From the NCBI GenBank assembly GCA_903843045.1, contig CAIMOJ010000037.1, positions 1 through 37,298 of the forward strand: a stretch of DNA of 37,298 bases. The letters run 5' to 3'. Numbering within the stretch: position 1 is the first letter of the stretch; every line of letters starts with the position of its first letter. This document shows positions 1-7,268 of the stretch, in pieces. This stretch comes from Candidatus Uhrbacteria bacterium (GTDB taxonomy: Bacteria; Patescibacteriota; Patescibacteriia; UBA9934; GWF2-40-263). The notes below the pieces were generated by a model. The model saw only the letters and a list, made by a program, of their open reading frames with translations, had not been told where the DNA came from and made no database searches. A program made the translations under genes and the position numbers.

Positions 1-4
1 CCCC

Positions 5-670
5 ATGCGCCCCATTGAAATCATCCCTTCCCTCCTCGTCGAGTCCGCGGCCGAGTTCGAGCGAAAACTGCGCCTCGTCGAGAACGACTGCGAGACGGTA
101 CACGTCGACGTTCTCGACGGATCGATGTTCGGAAACACCTCGTGGCACGACGCGCGGGCCGTGGCGGCGATGCGGACGAACGTGAAATACGAGCTGCACC
201 TGATGGTTGAGAATCCGCTGCCCATCGTCGAGGCGTGGCACGAGCACGTGAAGAACACCGTCCGCGCGATCATCCACGCGGAAATCTCGCGGCCGGTCGG
301 GGCTGTGCTGGAACACGTGCGCGAGTTCCTCAAGCTCGAGGGCGGCATCGCGATCAACCCGGAGACGCCGCTGAAGGACATCGAAAGCGTCCTGCACCAC
401 ATCGACGCGCTCCTGGTCATGGGAGTTCATCCGGGAGCCTCCGGAAAACCGTATGTCGGCGACTATCTCTTGGAGAAAATCCGCGCGGCGCGCAACCATC
501 GGGCCGATTTGGCGATAGAGATAGACGGGGGCGTGACGCTCGAGCGGTTGCCGAGCCTTGTCGCGGCCGGGGCGACCCGATGCTGCGCGGCATCCGCGAT
601 CTTCGGCGATTCCGATCCCGTGGCCGCCTTGAGACGGCTCAGGAATCGTGCTATTATCCAAGCATCCTAA
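5..670 (+). CDS. rpe: Ribulose-phosphate 3-epimerase family protein
   Basis: A 221-residue TIM-barrel protein close to the family's usual length. It would interconvert ribulose 5-phosphate and xylulose 5-phosphate in the cytoplasm, feeding the transketolase encoded downstream. Visible family landmarks are Ser9 in IIPSLL, His33-Val-Asp35 in the VHVDVLDG strand, His65 in ELHLMV, the NPETP turn at 118-122 and Asp174 in IEIDGGV. His33, Asp35, His65 and Asp174 match the four metal ligands of the family. The phosphate loop reads MGVHPGASGKPY (139-150) rather than the usual MSVNPGFGGQ, so this is a divergent member and could act on a related pentulose phosphate. The ATG lies four bases from the window edge, so its promoter is not visible. 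The promoter of the next gene lies inside its 3' end. Confidence 0.85.
   Translation: MRPIEIIPSLLVESAAEFERKLRLVENDCETVHVDVLDGSMFGNTSWHDARAVAAMRTNVKYELHLMVENPLPIVEAWHEHVKNTVRAIIHAEISRPVGAVLEHVREFLKLEGGIAINPETPLKDIESVLHHIDALLVMGVHPGASGKPYVGDYLLEKIRAARNHRADLAIEIDGGVTLERLPSLVAAGATRCCAASAIFGDSDPVAALRRLRNRAIIQAS
649..657 (+). promoter_or_regulatory. Extended -10 promoter of the first cupredoxin gene
   Basis: TGCTATTAT, an extended -10 (TG-n-TATTAT), lies inside the 3' end of the epimerase gene and 29 bases before the ATG at 687. No good -35 is visible, as expected for extended -10 promoters. The short leader contains no Shine-Dalgarno site. Confidence 0.5.
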
Positions 671-686
671 TCCGCGAACAAACGCT

Positions 687-1472
687 ATGAAGAAATTCCT
701 CTCCGTCTTCGCCATCGTCGGCCTCCTGGCCGGCTTCGGCGTCCCGGTCCACGCGGCCACCACGGCGCTCACCAGCCTGCACTCGGGCGACCTGATCCGC
801 GGGACGTCCTTCAACGCCGTGTACTACTACGGCGTGGACGGATTCCGCTACGTGTTCCCGAACGACAAGACGTACTTCACCTGGTATTCCAACTTCGACA
901 CGGTAAAGACGATCTCGGACGCCGACCTTGGCACGATCCAGATCGGCGGGAACGCGACGTACAAGCCGGGATCCAGGATGGTCAAGATCAACTCGGACCC
1001 GAAGACGTACGCGGTCGATGAGAACGGAACGCTTCGCTGGGTCACCTCCGAGACGGTCGCCATCGCCATGTTCGGATCGAACTGGAACACGAAGATCGAC
1101 GACGTCGCGGACGCATTCTTCGGCAACTACCAGAAGGGGGCCGACATCGAGGCCTCCGACGACTTCGTCCCGGCCGACGCCTTTGCCGGAGCCGCGGACA
1201 TCAACCATGACAAGAGCCTGAAGGCCCCGACAATCGTGGACATTTCGGACAGCAGCTATGCCAAGTCATCCTACACGATCCAGGCGGGAACGGCCGTCCG
1301 CTTCGTGAACAGTGGCGCCACGAGCCATACGGCCACGGCGGACGACGAGTCCTGGGGCACGGGAACGCTGACCGCGGGCCAGTCGTTCACCAAGTACTTC
1401 AAGGCCTCGGGAGAATGGAGCTTCCACTGCAACTATCATTCCTCGATGACCAGCGACCTGATCGTCGAATAG
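687..1472 (+). CDS. Secreted protein: repeat module plus cupredoxin domain (copy 1)
   Basis: A 261-residue exported protein. Residues 1-23 form a Sec signal peptide (Lys-Lys, hydrophobic core, cleavage after VHA). Residues about 30-150 carry a module with RYVFPNDKTYFTWY and RWVTSETVAIAMFG, a pattern I associate with Patescibacteria cell-surface proteins. Residues about 195-261 form a plastocyanin-like beta domain with His214, Cys248, His251 and Met254 in the order of a type 1 copper site. It may be a periplasmic or surface electron carrier or copper-binding protein. The start is the ATG at 687, because upstream in-frame codons would lengthen the signal peptide unnaturally and overlap the epimerase gene. 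A near-identical paralogue follows. The domain order and ligands are seen; copper binding is inferred. Confidence 0.75.
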   Translation: MKKFLSVFAIVGLLAGFGVPVHAATTALTSLHSGDLIRGTSFNAVYYYGVDGFRYVFPNDKTYFTWYSNFDTVKTISDADLGTIQIGGNATYKPGSRMVKINSDPKTYAVDENGTLRWVTSETVAIAMFGSNWNTKIDDVADAFFGNYQKGADIEASDDFVPADAFAGAADINHDKSLKAPTIVDISDSSYAKSSYTIQAGTAVRFVNSGATSHTATADDESWGTGTLTAGQSFTKYFKASGEWSFHCNYHSSMTSDLIVE

Positions 1473-1493
1473 TCCGAAGGATGCGGCCAGGCG

Positions 1494-1522
1494 GAAAAAC
1501 GGGGCCTTGTGCCCCGTTTTCG
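1494..1522 (+). terminator. Rho-independent terminator after cupredoxin copy 1
   Basis: A GGGGC/GCCCC hairpin with loop CTTGT is preceded by AAAAAC and followed by GTTTTCG, just after the stop codon. Confidence 0.8.
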
Positions 1523-1536
1523 TTTGGCCGGCCAAA

Positions 1537-1545
1537 TGATATACT
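1537..1545 (+). promoter_or_regulatory. Extended -10 promoter of the second cupredoxin gene
   Basis: TGATATACT (TG-n-TATACT) ends ten bases before the ATG at 1556, predicting an mRNA with a leader of only a few bases. Confidence 0.55.
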
Positions 1546-1555
1546 AGGATTGCCT

Positions 1556-2347
1556 ATGAAACGATTCCCCGCTTTTCTTGCAATTTCTGCGATTCTTGTC
1601 AGTTTCATTCCCTCTTTTGCATTTGCCGCGACCGTCACCCCGATCGTCCAGATCCAGCCAGGAAGCCTGATTCGGGGAACGACCTTTGCCGCCGTCTACT
1701 ACCTTGGCCGCGACGGGTACCGCTACGTGTTCCCGAACGACAAGACGTACTTCACCTGGTACGCGAACTTCGCGTCCGTAAAGTTCGTGAGCGACGCCGA
1801 CCTGTCGAAGATCCAGATCGGAGGGAACGTCACGTACAAGCCGGGGGCGCGCATGGTAAAAATAAACTCGGACCCTAAGGTATACGCGGTCGACGAGAGC
1901 GGATCGCTGCGCTGGGTGACGACCGAGGATCTGGCGATCGCGATGTATGGCTCCGACTGGAACACGAAGATCGACGACGTGCCCGATGCCTTCTTCGGCA
2001 ACTACCGCACCGGATCGAACATCGAGACGTCAACGGACTTCGTTCCCGCGTCCGTTTCCGCGTCCACGGCCAGCATTGACGAGGACAAGCGACTGAAGCC
2101 GGCAACCGTCCTCAACGTCTCCGACGACTTCTACGACAACGCGTCCGTCACCATCAAGGCGGGAACGGCCGTCCGCTGGTACAACAATGGTGCCAACAAG
2201 CACACGGCCACCGCCACCGACCTTTCCTGGGGAACGGGAACGATCCAGTCCGGGGGCAACTTCGCCCGCTATTTCAACGTCGCCGGGACGTACACGTACT
2301 TCTGCAGCTACCATCCGGAGATGAAGGCGACGATCATCGTGGAATAG
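1556..2347 (+). CDS. Secreted protein: repeat module plus cupredoxin domain (copy 2)
   Basis: A 263-residue paralogue of the preceding protein, alike from end to end. It has a signal peptide ending FAFA (residue 24), a YVFPNDKTYFTWY module, then a cupredoxin domain with His216, Cys250, His253 and Met256 (YFCSYHPEM), a complete type 1 copper ligand set. It has its own extended -10 promoter and its own terminator, so the pair is a tandem duplication with independent transcription. The start is the ATG at 1556 ahead of a clean signal peptide; an upstream in-frame extension would cross the previous terminator. The likely role is surface or periplasmic electron transfer or copper handling. Its partner is unknown. 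Confidence 0.75.
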   Translation: MKRFPAFLAISAILVSFIPSFAFAATVTPIVQIQPGSLIRGTTFAAVYYLGRDGYRYVFPNDKTYFTWYANFASVKFVSDADLSKIQIGGNVTYKPGARMVKINSDPKVYAVDESGSLRWVTTEDLAIAMYGSDWNTKIDDVPDAFFGNYRTGSNIETSTDFVPASVSASTASIDEDKRLKPATVLNVSDDFYDNASVTIKAGTAVRWYNNGANKHTATATDLSWGTGTIQSGGNFARYFNVAGTYTYFCSYHPEMKATIIVE

Positions 2348-2379
2348 AAACCTGGCTCGTGTATCGAGCCAGGTTTTTT
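2348..2379 (+). terminator. Rho-independent terminator after cupredoxin copy 2
   Basis: A CCTGGCTCG/CGAGCCAGG hairpin is followed by TTTTTTC, directly after the stop codon. Confidence 0.85.
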
Positions 2380-2381
2380 CT

Positions 2382-2390
2382 TGGTATAAT
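2382..2390 (+). promoter_or_regulatory. Extended -10 promoter of the transketolase N-half
   Basis: TGGTATAAT, a perfect TATAAT with an extended TGn, ends nine bases before the ATG at 2400. Transcription should start at or within a few bases of the start codon, giving a leaderless mRNA. Confidence 0.65.
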
Positions 2391-2399
2391 CGACGCACT

Positions 2400-3299
2400 A
2401 TGCCGAACCTCACCCTTGGCCCCAAAGTCCGCAACGACCTTCACCTGCACGACCGCAAGCTCAAGCAGCTCGAGGAGCGCGCCACCACGATCCGCGAGGA
2501 CATTATCGACATGCTGGTCGAGGCCGGAAGCGGACACTCGGCCGGTCCGCTCGGAATGGCCGACGTGTTCGCGGCGCTGTACTTCCACGTGATGGTCCAC
2601 GATCCGAAGAAGCCAAACTGGAAGGACCGGGACCGCCTCGTCCTCTCGAACGGCCACATCTGCCCGGTTCAGTATGCCGCGCTCGCCCACGCCGGGTATT
2701 TCCCGAAGGCGGAGATGATGACCCTCCGCAAGCTCGGTTCCCGCCTCCAGGGACACCCCGACCGCGCGGCCCTTCCCGGCGTCGAGAACACGGCGGGTCC
2801 GCTCGGCGACGGGTCGAGCCAGGCCGTCGGTCTCGCCTACGCCGCCCTGCTCGACCGCTCCCCGTGGCGCGTCTACTGCGTGATGTCCGACGGCGAACTC
2901 GGATGCGGGATCACCTGGGAGGCGATGCTCTTCGCGGGCCGCAACAGGCTGTACAACCTCACGTTCATCGTCGACCGCAACAACATCCAGATCGACGGAA
3001 CTACCGAGGAGATCATGCCTCTCGAGCCGCTCGCCGCCAAGTTCGAATCGTTCGGCCTGCACGTGGAGCGCTGCGCGGGGAACTCGATCCGAGACTTCGT
3101 CACCGCCATCGAGCGGGCGCACGGGGTCTCCGAGAAGCCGACGGTCATCCTGGCGGACACGATTCCGGGATACGGCGTCGAGTTCATGGAGTACGACTTC
3201 CGCTGGCACGGCATGCCGCCGAAGGCCGGGGGAGAATCCAGCATGGCGATAGACCAGATCCGCACGCTTGGAGGGAAGATTCGAAGCGAGCACGAATAA
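2400..3299 (+). CDS. tktN: Transketolase, N-terminal (thiamine diphosphate-binding) subunit
   Basis: A 299-residue half-transketolase carrying the PP domain. Visible features are GSGHSAGPLG (43-52), LSNGHICP (82-89), QGHP (117-120), a GPLGDGSSQAVG turn (133-144), and the thiamine diphosphate/metal motif from SDGE (163-166) to the paired Asn at 194-195 before IQIDG. It would pair with the C-half at 4829-5989 to move two-carbon ketol units between pentose and hexose phosphates. Two-subunit transketolases are common in archaea and CPR bacteria, where the halves are usually adjacent; here two other genes lie between them. It starts almost at its promoter and no Shine-Dalgarno site is visible. Confidence 0.9.
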   Translation: MPNLTLGPKVRNDLHLHDRKLKQLEERATTIREDIIDMLVEAGSGHSAGPLGMADVFAALYFHVMVHDPKKPNWKDRDRLVLSNGHICPVQYAALAHAGYFPKAEMMTLRKLGSRLQGHPDRAALPGVENTAGPLGDGSSQAVGLAYAALLDRSPWRVYCVMSDGELGCGITWEAMLFAGRNRLYNLTFIVDRNNIQIDGTTEEIMPLEPLAAKFESFGLHVERCAGNSIRDFVTAIERAHGVSEKPTVILADTIPGYGVEFMEYDFRWHGMPPKAGGESSMAIDQIRTLGGKIRSEHE

Positions 3300-3306
3300 T
3301 TCACCC

Positions 3307-3376
3307 GTCATTGCGAGGCCATAGCCGAAGCAGTCCCTTACGAGAGATTGCTTCGCTCTGAGGAGCTCGCAATGAC
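3307..3376. repeat. Small palindromic element (GTCATTGCGAG type)
   Basis: The perfect 11-bp inverted termini GTCATTGCGAG (3307-3317) and CTCGCAATGAC (3366-3376) flank an inner GAAGCAGTC/GATTGCTTC inverted repeat. The whole 70-bp unit can fold into one imperfect hairpin. It matches from memory the mobile or REP-like palindrome with this terminus found in many bacterial genomes. It fills the gap between the transketolase N-half and the DUF4349 gene. It contains no coding capacity. Confidence 0.7.
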
Positions 3377-3387
3377 AAGATATTTCT

Positions 3388-4365
3388 ATGCAAAAGCAAA
3401 CCGTCGCCTGGATCGCCGCCGGAGCCGTCGTCGTCATCCTGTCCACCCTACTCCTTCTCACAACATCCTCGACCGTCAACCTTCCGTTCGGGATGATGAA
3501 CAAGCTCTCGACCTCGTCCGTCGCCCCGATGATGTTCGGCTCGTCGGCGGGCGCTCCGGAATTCGCGGTCACGCAGGACTATGCGTCGACGGCGGACACG
3601 GCCCTAACCGCGCCCAGAATGATGCGCTTCGCCCCGCCGGAGGTTCCGCCGACCGCCGGACAGACCGCGGCCGAGGTCGACCAGAAGATCATCAAGACCG
3701 GATCGCTCAGCCTGACCGTCGCCAGCGTTGCGGAAACCTCGCCGAAGATCGTCGACCTCGCGACCAAAGCCGGCGGATACGCGCAGAACTCGAGCGTTTC
3801 CGAGGACCAGGACGGGACGCACGCCGGCTACGTGACCGTCCGCGTCCCCTCCGATACGTTCGAGGCGACCGTGACCGCCATCAAGGCGCTCGCGACGGTC
3901 GTCAACGTCGAGTCGACGAACGGCCAGGACGTCACCGAGCAGTACACGGACCTTGAGGCTCAGCTCCGCAACGCCCAGGCGCAGGAAATCCAGTACCTCG
4001 AGATCCTGAAGCAGGCCAAGACGGTCGACGAGACCCTGAGCGTCCAGCAGTACCTGTCGAACGTCCGCGGAACGATCGAGTCGCTCCAGGGACGCATCAA
4101 ATACCTGTCGAACGCGACCACCTACTCGACGATCGACGTCGACCTCACCGAGAAGCCGACCATCTACGCCCCGACCAAGGGATTCGACCTCGTCTCGACG
4201 GCCAAGGAGGCAGCCCAGGCACTCGTCGCCATCGTCCAGAACTTCGGCGTGGCTATTGTCTGGATCCTGATCGTGGGCGGTGGAATCCTGTTGCCAATCG
4301 CACTCATCGTCTGGGGAATCGTCGCGATCGTTCGCAAGGCGAATGGCAAGAACAAGAAACGCTAA
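3388..4365 (+). CDS. DUF4349-family membrane protein
   Basis: A 325-residue protein with an N-terminal membrane anchor (about 6-26), a Ser/Pro/Ala-rich linker, a DUF4349-like domain (about 97-275) and a C-terminal hydrophobic segment (about 283-315) followed by a basic tail. The central part shows IIKTGSLSLTV, GGYAQNSS, GYVTVRVPSDTFE, the coiled VTEQYTDLEAQLRNAQAQE helix and a closing YSTIDVDLTEK strand, all typical of DUF4349. The family is of unknown function, usually a surface-exposed domain between two membrane segments. The ATG at 3388 lies 11 bases after a palindromic element. It sits between the transketolase halves with no obvious metabolic link, so insertion of this pair of genes into a former tkt operon is a reasonable guess. 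Confidence 0.8.
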   Translation: MQKQTVAWIAAGAVVVILSTLLLLTTSSTVNLPFGMMNKLSTSSVAPMMFGSSAGAPEFAVTQDYASTADTALTAPRMMRFAPPEVPPTAGQTAAEVDQKIIKTGSLSLTVASVAETSPKIVDLATKAGGYAQNSSVSEDQDGTHAGYVTVRVPSDTFEATVTAIKALATVVNVESTNGQDVTEQYTDLEAQLRNAQAQEIQYLEILKQAKTVDETLSVQQYLSNVRGTIESLQGRIKYLSNATTYSTIDVDLTEKPTIYAPTKGFDLVSTAKEAAQALVAIVQNFGVAIVWILIVGGGILLPIALIVWGIVAIVRKANGKNKKR

Positions 4366-4382
4366 CGTACTTGCAACCCATT

Positions 4383-4823
4383 ATGGAACGAGGTCTGAAA
4401 ACGGCACGGATGGCACAGGAAAATCCGGTGTTTACCGATGAACAGACACAAAAAACGGCCTTCGATAGCCGTTCCTATTCCTCGGCTTCCCTTGTGTATC
4501 TCGGTCGCGTTCTCCAGACAGCCCGCGGTGCGACGGCGTTTACTTTCTCAGAGCATGCTCCCGCGGACATATGGAAGCTTTTGGAAGATCCAACTGTCAA
4601 AGGAATGATTGAACGAGCTTTGAATGAAGCCATTGGAAACCCAAAAGTTGATGAGGAACTTCATCGACAAGGATATCTTTATTTGACCGGAACAACCGGC
4701 GGCCGATACCACCCCTCTGAGCTGATGAGCGGCTATCACAGCGCGCTATTGGACAAAGGCAGGGATACTAATTACTGGGAGGCCCTCGCGAGAGTCGTTT
4801 CAACAGTAGGAAAATCGATCTAG
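4383..4823 (+). CDS. Unrecognised protein, AT-richer than its neighbours
   Basis: About 146 residues with no family I recognise and no signal peptide or membrane segment. The middle (about 60-95) looks helical, and the C-terminal half contains GYLYLTGTTGGRYHPSELMSGYHSALLDKG split across a Gly-rich turn. Codon choice (GAA, TTT, ATT, CTT-rich) is clearly more A/T-rich than the GC-rich codons on either side, suggesting more recent acquisition. The ATG at 4383 is preferred; a TTG at 4371 and an ATG at 4410 are alternatives, and none has a strong ribosome site. It ends five bases before the transketolase C-half, so the two are probably co-transcribed. Confidence 0.55.
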   Translation: MERGLKTARMAQENPVFTDEQTQKTAFDSRSYSSASLVYLGRVLQTARGATAFTFSEHAPADIWKLLEDPTVKGMIERALNEAIGNPKVDEELHRQGYLYLTGTTGGRYHPSELMSGYHSALLDKGRDTNYWEALARVVSTVGKSI

Positions 4824-4828
4824 ATTTT

Positions 4829-5989
4829 ATGAGCAACCAAAAACCCGGGATCAACCGCGAGGCATTCCTCGTCCGAGATCTCTTCGACAAGGAGATCGAG
4901 CAGAAGCCGACGCGCGATGGGTTCGGGCTCGGGGTCGTCGACGCGGCAAAGCTCGACGAGAACGTCGTCGTTCTCTGCGCCGACCTCACCGAGTCGACGC
5001 GGGCGCTGTGGTTCAAGGAAAAATTTCCGAACCGGTTCGTGCAGATGGGCGTGTCCGAGCAGTCGATGGCGGCAATCGCGGCCGGGATGGCGATGGCCGG
5101 AAAGGTTCCGTTCATCGCAAGCTACGCGGCCTTCTCCCCGGGAAGGAACTGGGAGCAGATCCGTACCACCGCGTCGCTTTCCGACACCAACATGAAGATC
5201 GTCGGAGCCCACGCGGGAGTCTCGGTCGGTCCGGACGGGGCTACGCACCAGATGACCGAGGATATCGCCATCATGCGCGTCCTTCCGAACATGATCGTCG
5301 TGTCGCCGTGCGACGCGGTCGAGGCCAAGAAGGCAACGATGGCGGGCGCGAAGGTCGTCGGGCCGGTATACCTACGCTTCGCCCGCGAGAAATCGCCGGT
5401 ATTCACCACCAACAAGACCCCGTTCAAGCTCGGCCGCGCCGAGACGTTCCGATTCGGCGACGATCTCACGATCATCGCGACCGGTCCCCTTCTCTACGAG
5501 GCGCTCCTTGCCGCCGAGCAGCTGTCGAAGCGCGGCATCGAGGCCCGCGTGCTCAACGTCCACACGATCAAGCCGCTCGACACGAAGGCGATCGCCCTCG
5601 CCGCGAAGGAAACGGGCGCGATCGTGACGGTCGAGGAGGCACAGGCGGCCGGCGGCCTTGGCGGAGTCGTCTGCGAGACCGTCGCGTCGCTCTGCCCCGT
5701 CCCGGTCGAGCGCGTCGGCATGCCGGACCGCTTCGGCGAGTCGGGAGAGCCGAAGGAACTGCTCGAGGCGTTTGGGATGACCGCGCCGTACATCGCGATG
5801 GCCGCGGAACGGGTGCTGCGACGAAAGCGCGGAGAGAAGGTCGAGGCGACCCTGCCGTTCGTCACGGCGGCCGCGGAGAAGATCGTCGAGATGCGCGCGG
5901 CGGTGATGAAGGAAGCGTTAGGCCGGGCTCCGCGGAAGTGGGGCGGGAATAAGTCGGACTTGTCGCTGAAGTCGAGGACGAAGAAATAG
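4829..5989 (+). CDS. tktC: Transketolase, C-terminal (Pyr domain plus C domain) subunit
   Basis: A 386-residue partner of the N-half. The Pyr domain starts at about residue 25 and holds the essential Glu77 in MGVSEQSMAAIAAGMA, followed by GAHAGVSVGPDGATHQ, the diagnostic transketolase/DXS loop. The C domain follows (LTIIATGPLLYEALLAAEQL, VLNVHTIKPLD, VEEAQAAGGLGG, GMPDRFGESG). After about residue 330 there is a basic extension of 50-60 residues (ending SRTKK) beyond the usual end of the C-half, with no motif I recognise. With the N-half it forms the active heterotetramer of split transketolases. A strong terminator follows. Confidence 0.9.
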   Translation: MSNQKPGINREAFLVRDLFDKEIEQKPTRDGFGLGVVDAAKLDENVVVLCADLTESTRALWFKEKFPNRFVQMGVSEQSMAAIAAGMAMAGKVPFIASYAAFSPGRNWEQIRTTASLSDTNMKIVGAHAGVSVGPDGATHQMTEDIAIMRVLPNMIVVSPCDAVEAKKATMAGAKVVGPVYLRFAREKSPVFTTNKTPFKLGRAETFRFGDDLTIIATGPLLYEALLAAEQLSKRGIEARVLNVHTIKPLDTKAIALAAKETGAIVTVEEAQAAGGLGGVVCETVASLCPVPVERVGMPDRFGESGEPKELLEAFGMTAPYIAMAAERVLRRKRGEKVEATLPFVTAAAEKIVEMRAAVMKEALGRAPRKWGGNKSDLSLKSRTKK

Positions 5990-5991
5990 AC

Positions 5992-6028
5992 GAACGAAAA
6001 AACTGGCATCTGCCAGTTTTTTCGTTCC
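5992..6028. terminator. Bidirectional terminator between convergent genes
   Basis: An AACGAAAAAACTGGC/GCCAGTTTTTTCGTT hairpin with loop ATCT. A- and T-runs on both sides serve tktC on plus and the 6041-6871 gene on minus. Confidence 0.9.
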
Positions 6029-6040
6029 GTGTCTCCAAAA

Positions 6041-6871
6041 CTACTGAGTCTTTTCTGATTTCTGCACTTTGATAAACCCGTGCGTGTCCCAATGGCGCGC
6101 TTCCATCGAGCCGACGGTAGAATCGGCCTTGTACGATTCCGAGTTGATGATCGCTGGAAAGGCCGGCGCATTCTCTCCCGGAAAGATCGTCAGGACGGTC
6201 GGGCGGCCGGATGCCTTGTCCTTTTGGAGGATGAGCGTGACCTTGTCCGTCGCGGACGCACGCTTGAACTCCCCTTCCGGCACGAGAATCAGGTTTCCGA
6301 GCGGCTCGAACTTTCCGTGCGGATTCTTCACGGCTCCGTTCTCGTCCAGCGCGACCGAAAACTTGCCGGACGCGTCCCTCGCGGTCTCGGGATACCAGGC
6401 GCCCTCGATCCCGTTCTCCGTGGCCAGTTCCCCGCCAGGAAAGCGCATTTTCTTTTCAACGATCGCCCCCGGAAACTGGTCCTGGATTCCCTCGAGGCTT
6501 CGAACTCCGGACCAGCCGACAGGCTTGCCGTCCGCGCGCGCGATTCCGACGGTAATTTCCGCGCGGCCATGCTGGTCGTACGAGAGATTTTCTGGCAGGA
6601 CGGCCTTCAGGAGGTCCCGGATCTCATCCGGGCTCTTGACGACGTCCCCGTTGAAGACGCTCCCGGCGACGTCGCCGCCATGATGGACCTTCAGGTGCTG
6701 CAGAGAGGCGCCAAAGTCAATGTCCTCCCTTGAGAATGCCTCGCCAAGCTCCACGCTGCCGTCGCCGCGCGTGGAAGCCTGCTCCATGGAGCCAAGCGAA
6801 CACTCGGCCAGGCGAGCCTCAACCTCCGCGCGATGCGCGGCCTCCTCCGGGCTCAAGCCGTCTGTTGCCAT
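6041..6871 (-). CDS. Unrecognised 276-residue protein with Gly/His-rich C terminus
   Basis: No family recognised. Residues 1-60 are acidic and helical (PEEAAHRAEVEARLAEC). A mixed alpha/beta region follows, with GAIVEKKMRFPGG and a strand pair VTLILQ... PTVLTIFPG (211-232), then ARHWDTHGFIKV at the C terminus. The VLTIFPGENAPAFP segment resembles VWTVHPGAPIRP in the protein at 11830-12621, so the two may be distant relatives. It has no signal peptide or membrane segment. The start is the ATG at 6871 beginning MATDGLSPEE. It is transcribed alone from a strong promoter and a leader nearly identical to that in front of the operon starting at 13544, so it belongs to the same regulon. Confidence 0.55.
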   Translation of the reverse strand: MATDGLSPEEAAHRAEVEARLAECSLGSMEQASTRGDGSVELGEAFSREDIDFGASLQHLKVHHGGDVAGSVFNGDVVKSPDEIRDLLKAVLPENLSYDQHGRAEITVGIARADGKPVGWSGVRSLEGIQDQFPGAIVEKKMRFPGGELATENGIEGAWYPETARDASGKFSVALDENGAVKNPHGKFEPLGNLILVPEGEFKRASATDKVTLILQKDKASGRPTVLTIFPGENAPAFPAIINSESYKADSTVGSMEARHWDTHGFIKVQKSEKTQ

Positions 6872-6901
6872 ATCGTCTGATTCGTTTCTTAGCCGCGATA
6901 A

Positions 6902-6979
6902 AACAAAATGGGACGCCGAAAATTCTCGGTGCCCCACGTCTCATAAGAACAGTGTATCATTTTTTCGACGCGACGTCAA
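6902..6979 (-). promoter_or_regulatory. Strong promoter and conserved hairpin leader (copy A)
   Basis: Read on minus: -35 TTGACG (6974-6979), 17-base spacer ending TGA, -10 TACACT (6951-6956), then a leader with CATGAGACGTGGGGC-like sequence and a terminator-like hairpin (6910-6935) ending CCCATTTTG. It is almost base-for-base the same as the region at 13575-13653. Confidence 0.8.
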
Positions 6980-7048
6980 ACGAAGATCGGGCGGAACGTG
7001 CCGCGCGAAGAAGCATGACACGAGGCAATCCCTGTGAGACAATGAACA

Positions 7049-7054
7049 TATAGT
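7049..7054 (+). promoter_or_regulatory. Possible -10 of the 7074-9844 gene pair
   Basis: TATAGT, 19 bases before the ATG at 7074. No convincing -35 is seen. It is the only -10-like hexamer found between the divergent minus promoter and the gene. Confidence 0.35.
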
Positions 7055-7073
7055 TTTTGGAACCCCTTCGCGT

Positions 7074-7268
7074 ATGTCCATGACGGAAGAGCAGCGAAAC
7101 GAGATCCGTAAGGATCTCAAGACGGAGCTTGCAAGGGCCGAGAAGCGGCATGCGCGAATCGTTTCCGACGTGCAGAAAATAGACGGGGCGCTCAAGAGGC
7201 AGCAGGGCGAGAACACGCAGGTTGAGATCGACCAGCTCAGGAGGAAAATAGCCGAGATGCCCATATGA
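7074..7268 (+). CDS. Short coiled-coil protein
   Basis: 64 residues, highly charged and almost entirely predicted helix (EEQRNEIRKDLKTELARAEK, then QVEIDQLRRKIAEMPI), with heptad-like spacing of Ile, Leu and Val. It has no catalytic motif. Its last codons overlap the next start (ATGA at 7265), so translation is coupled to the 859-residue protein and the two probably work together, for example as a small helical partner. An ATG at 7080 is an alternative start. The function is unknown. Confidence 0.6.
   Translation: MSMTEEQRNEIRKDLKTELARAEKRHARIVSDVQKIDGALKRQQGENTQVEIDQLRRKIAEMPI

Noticed and set aside
2334-3572. A 412-codon minus frame across tktN and the palindromic element
   Set aside because: Opposes a clear transketolase half; the CHCELLRAKQ stretch comes from translating the palindrome.
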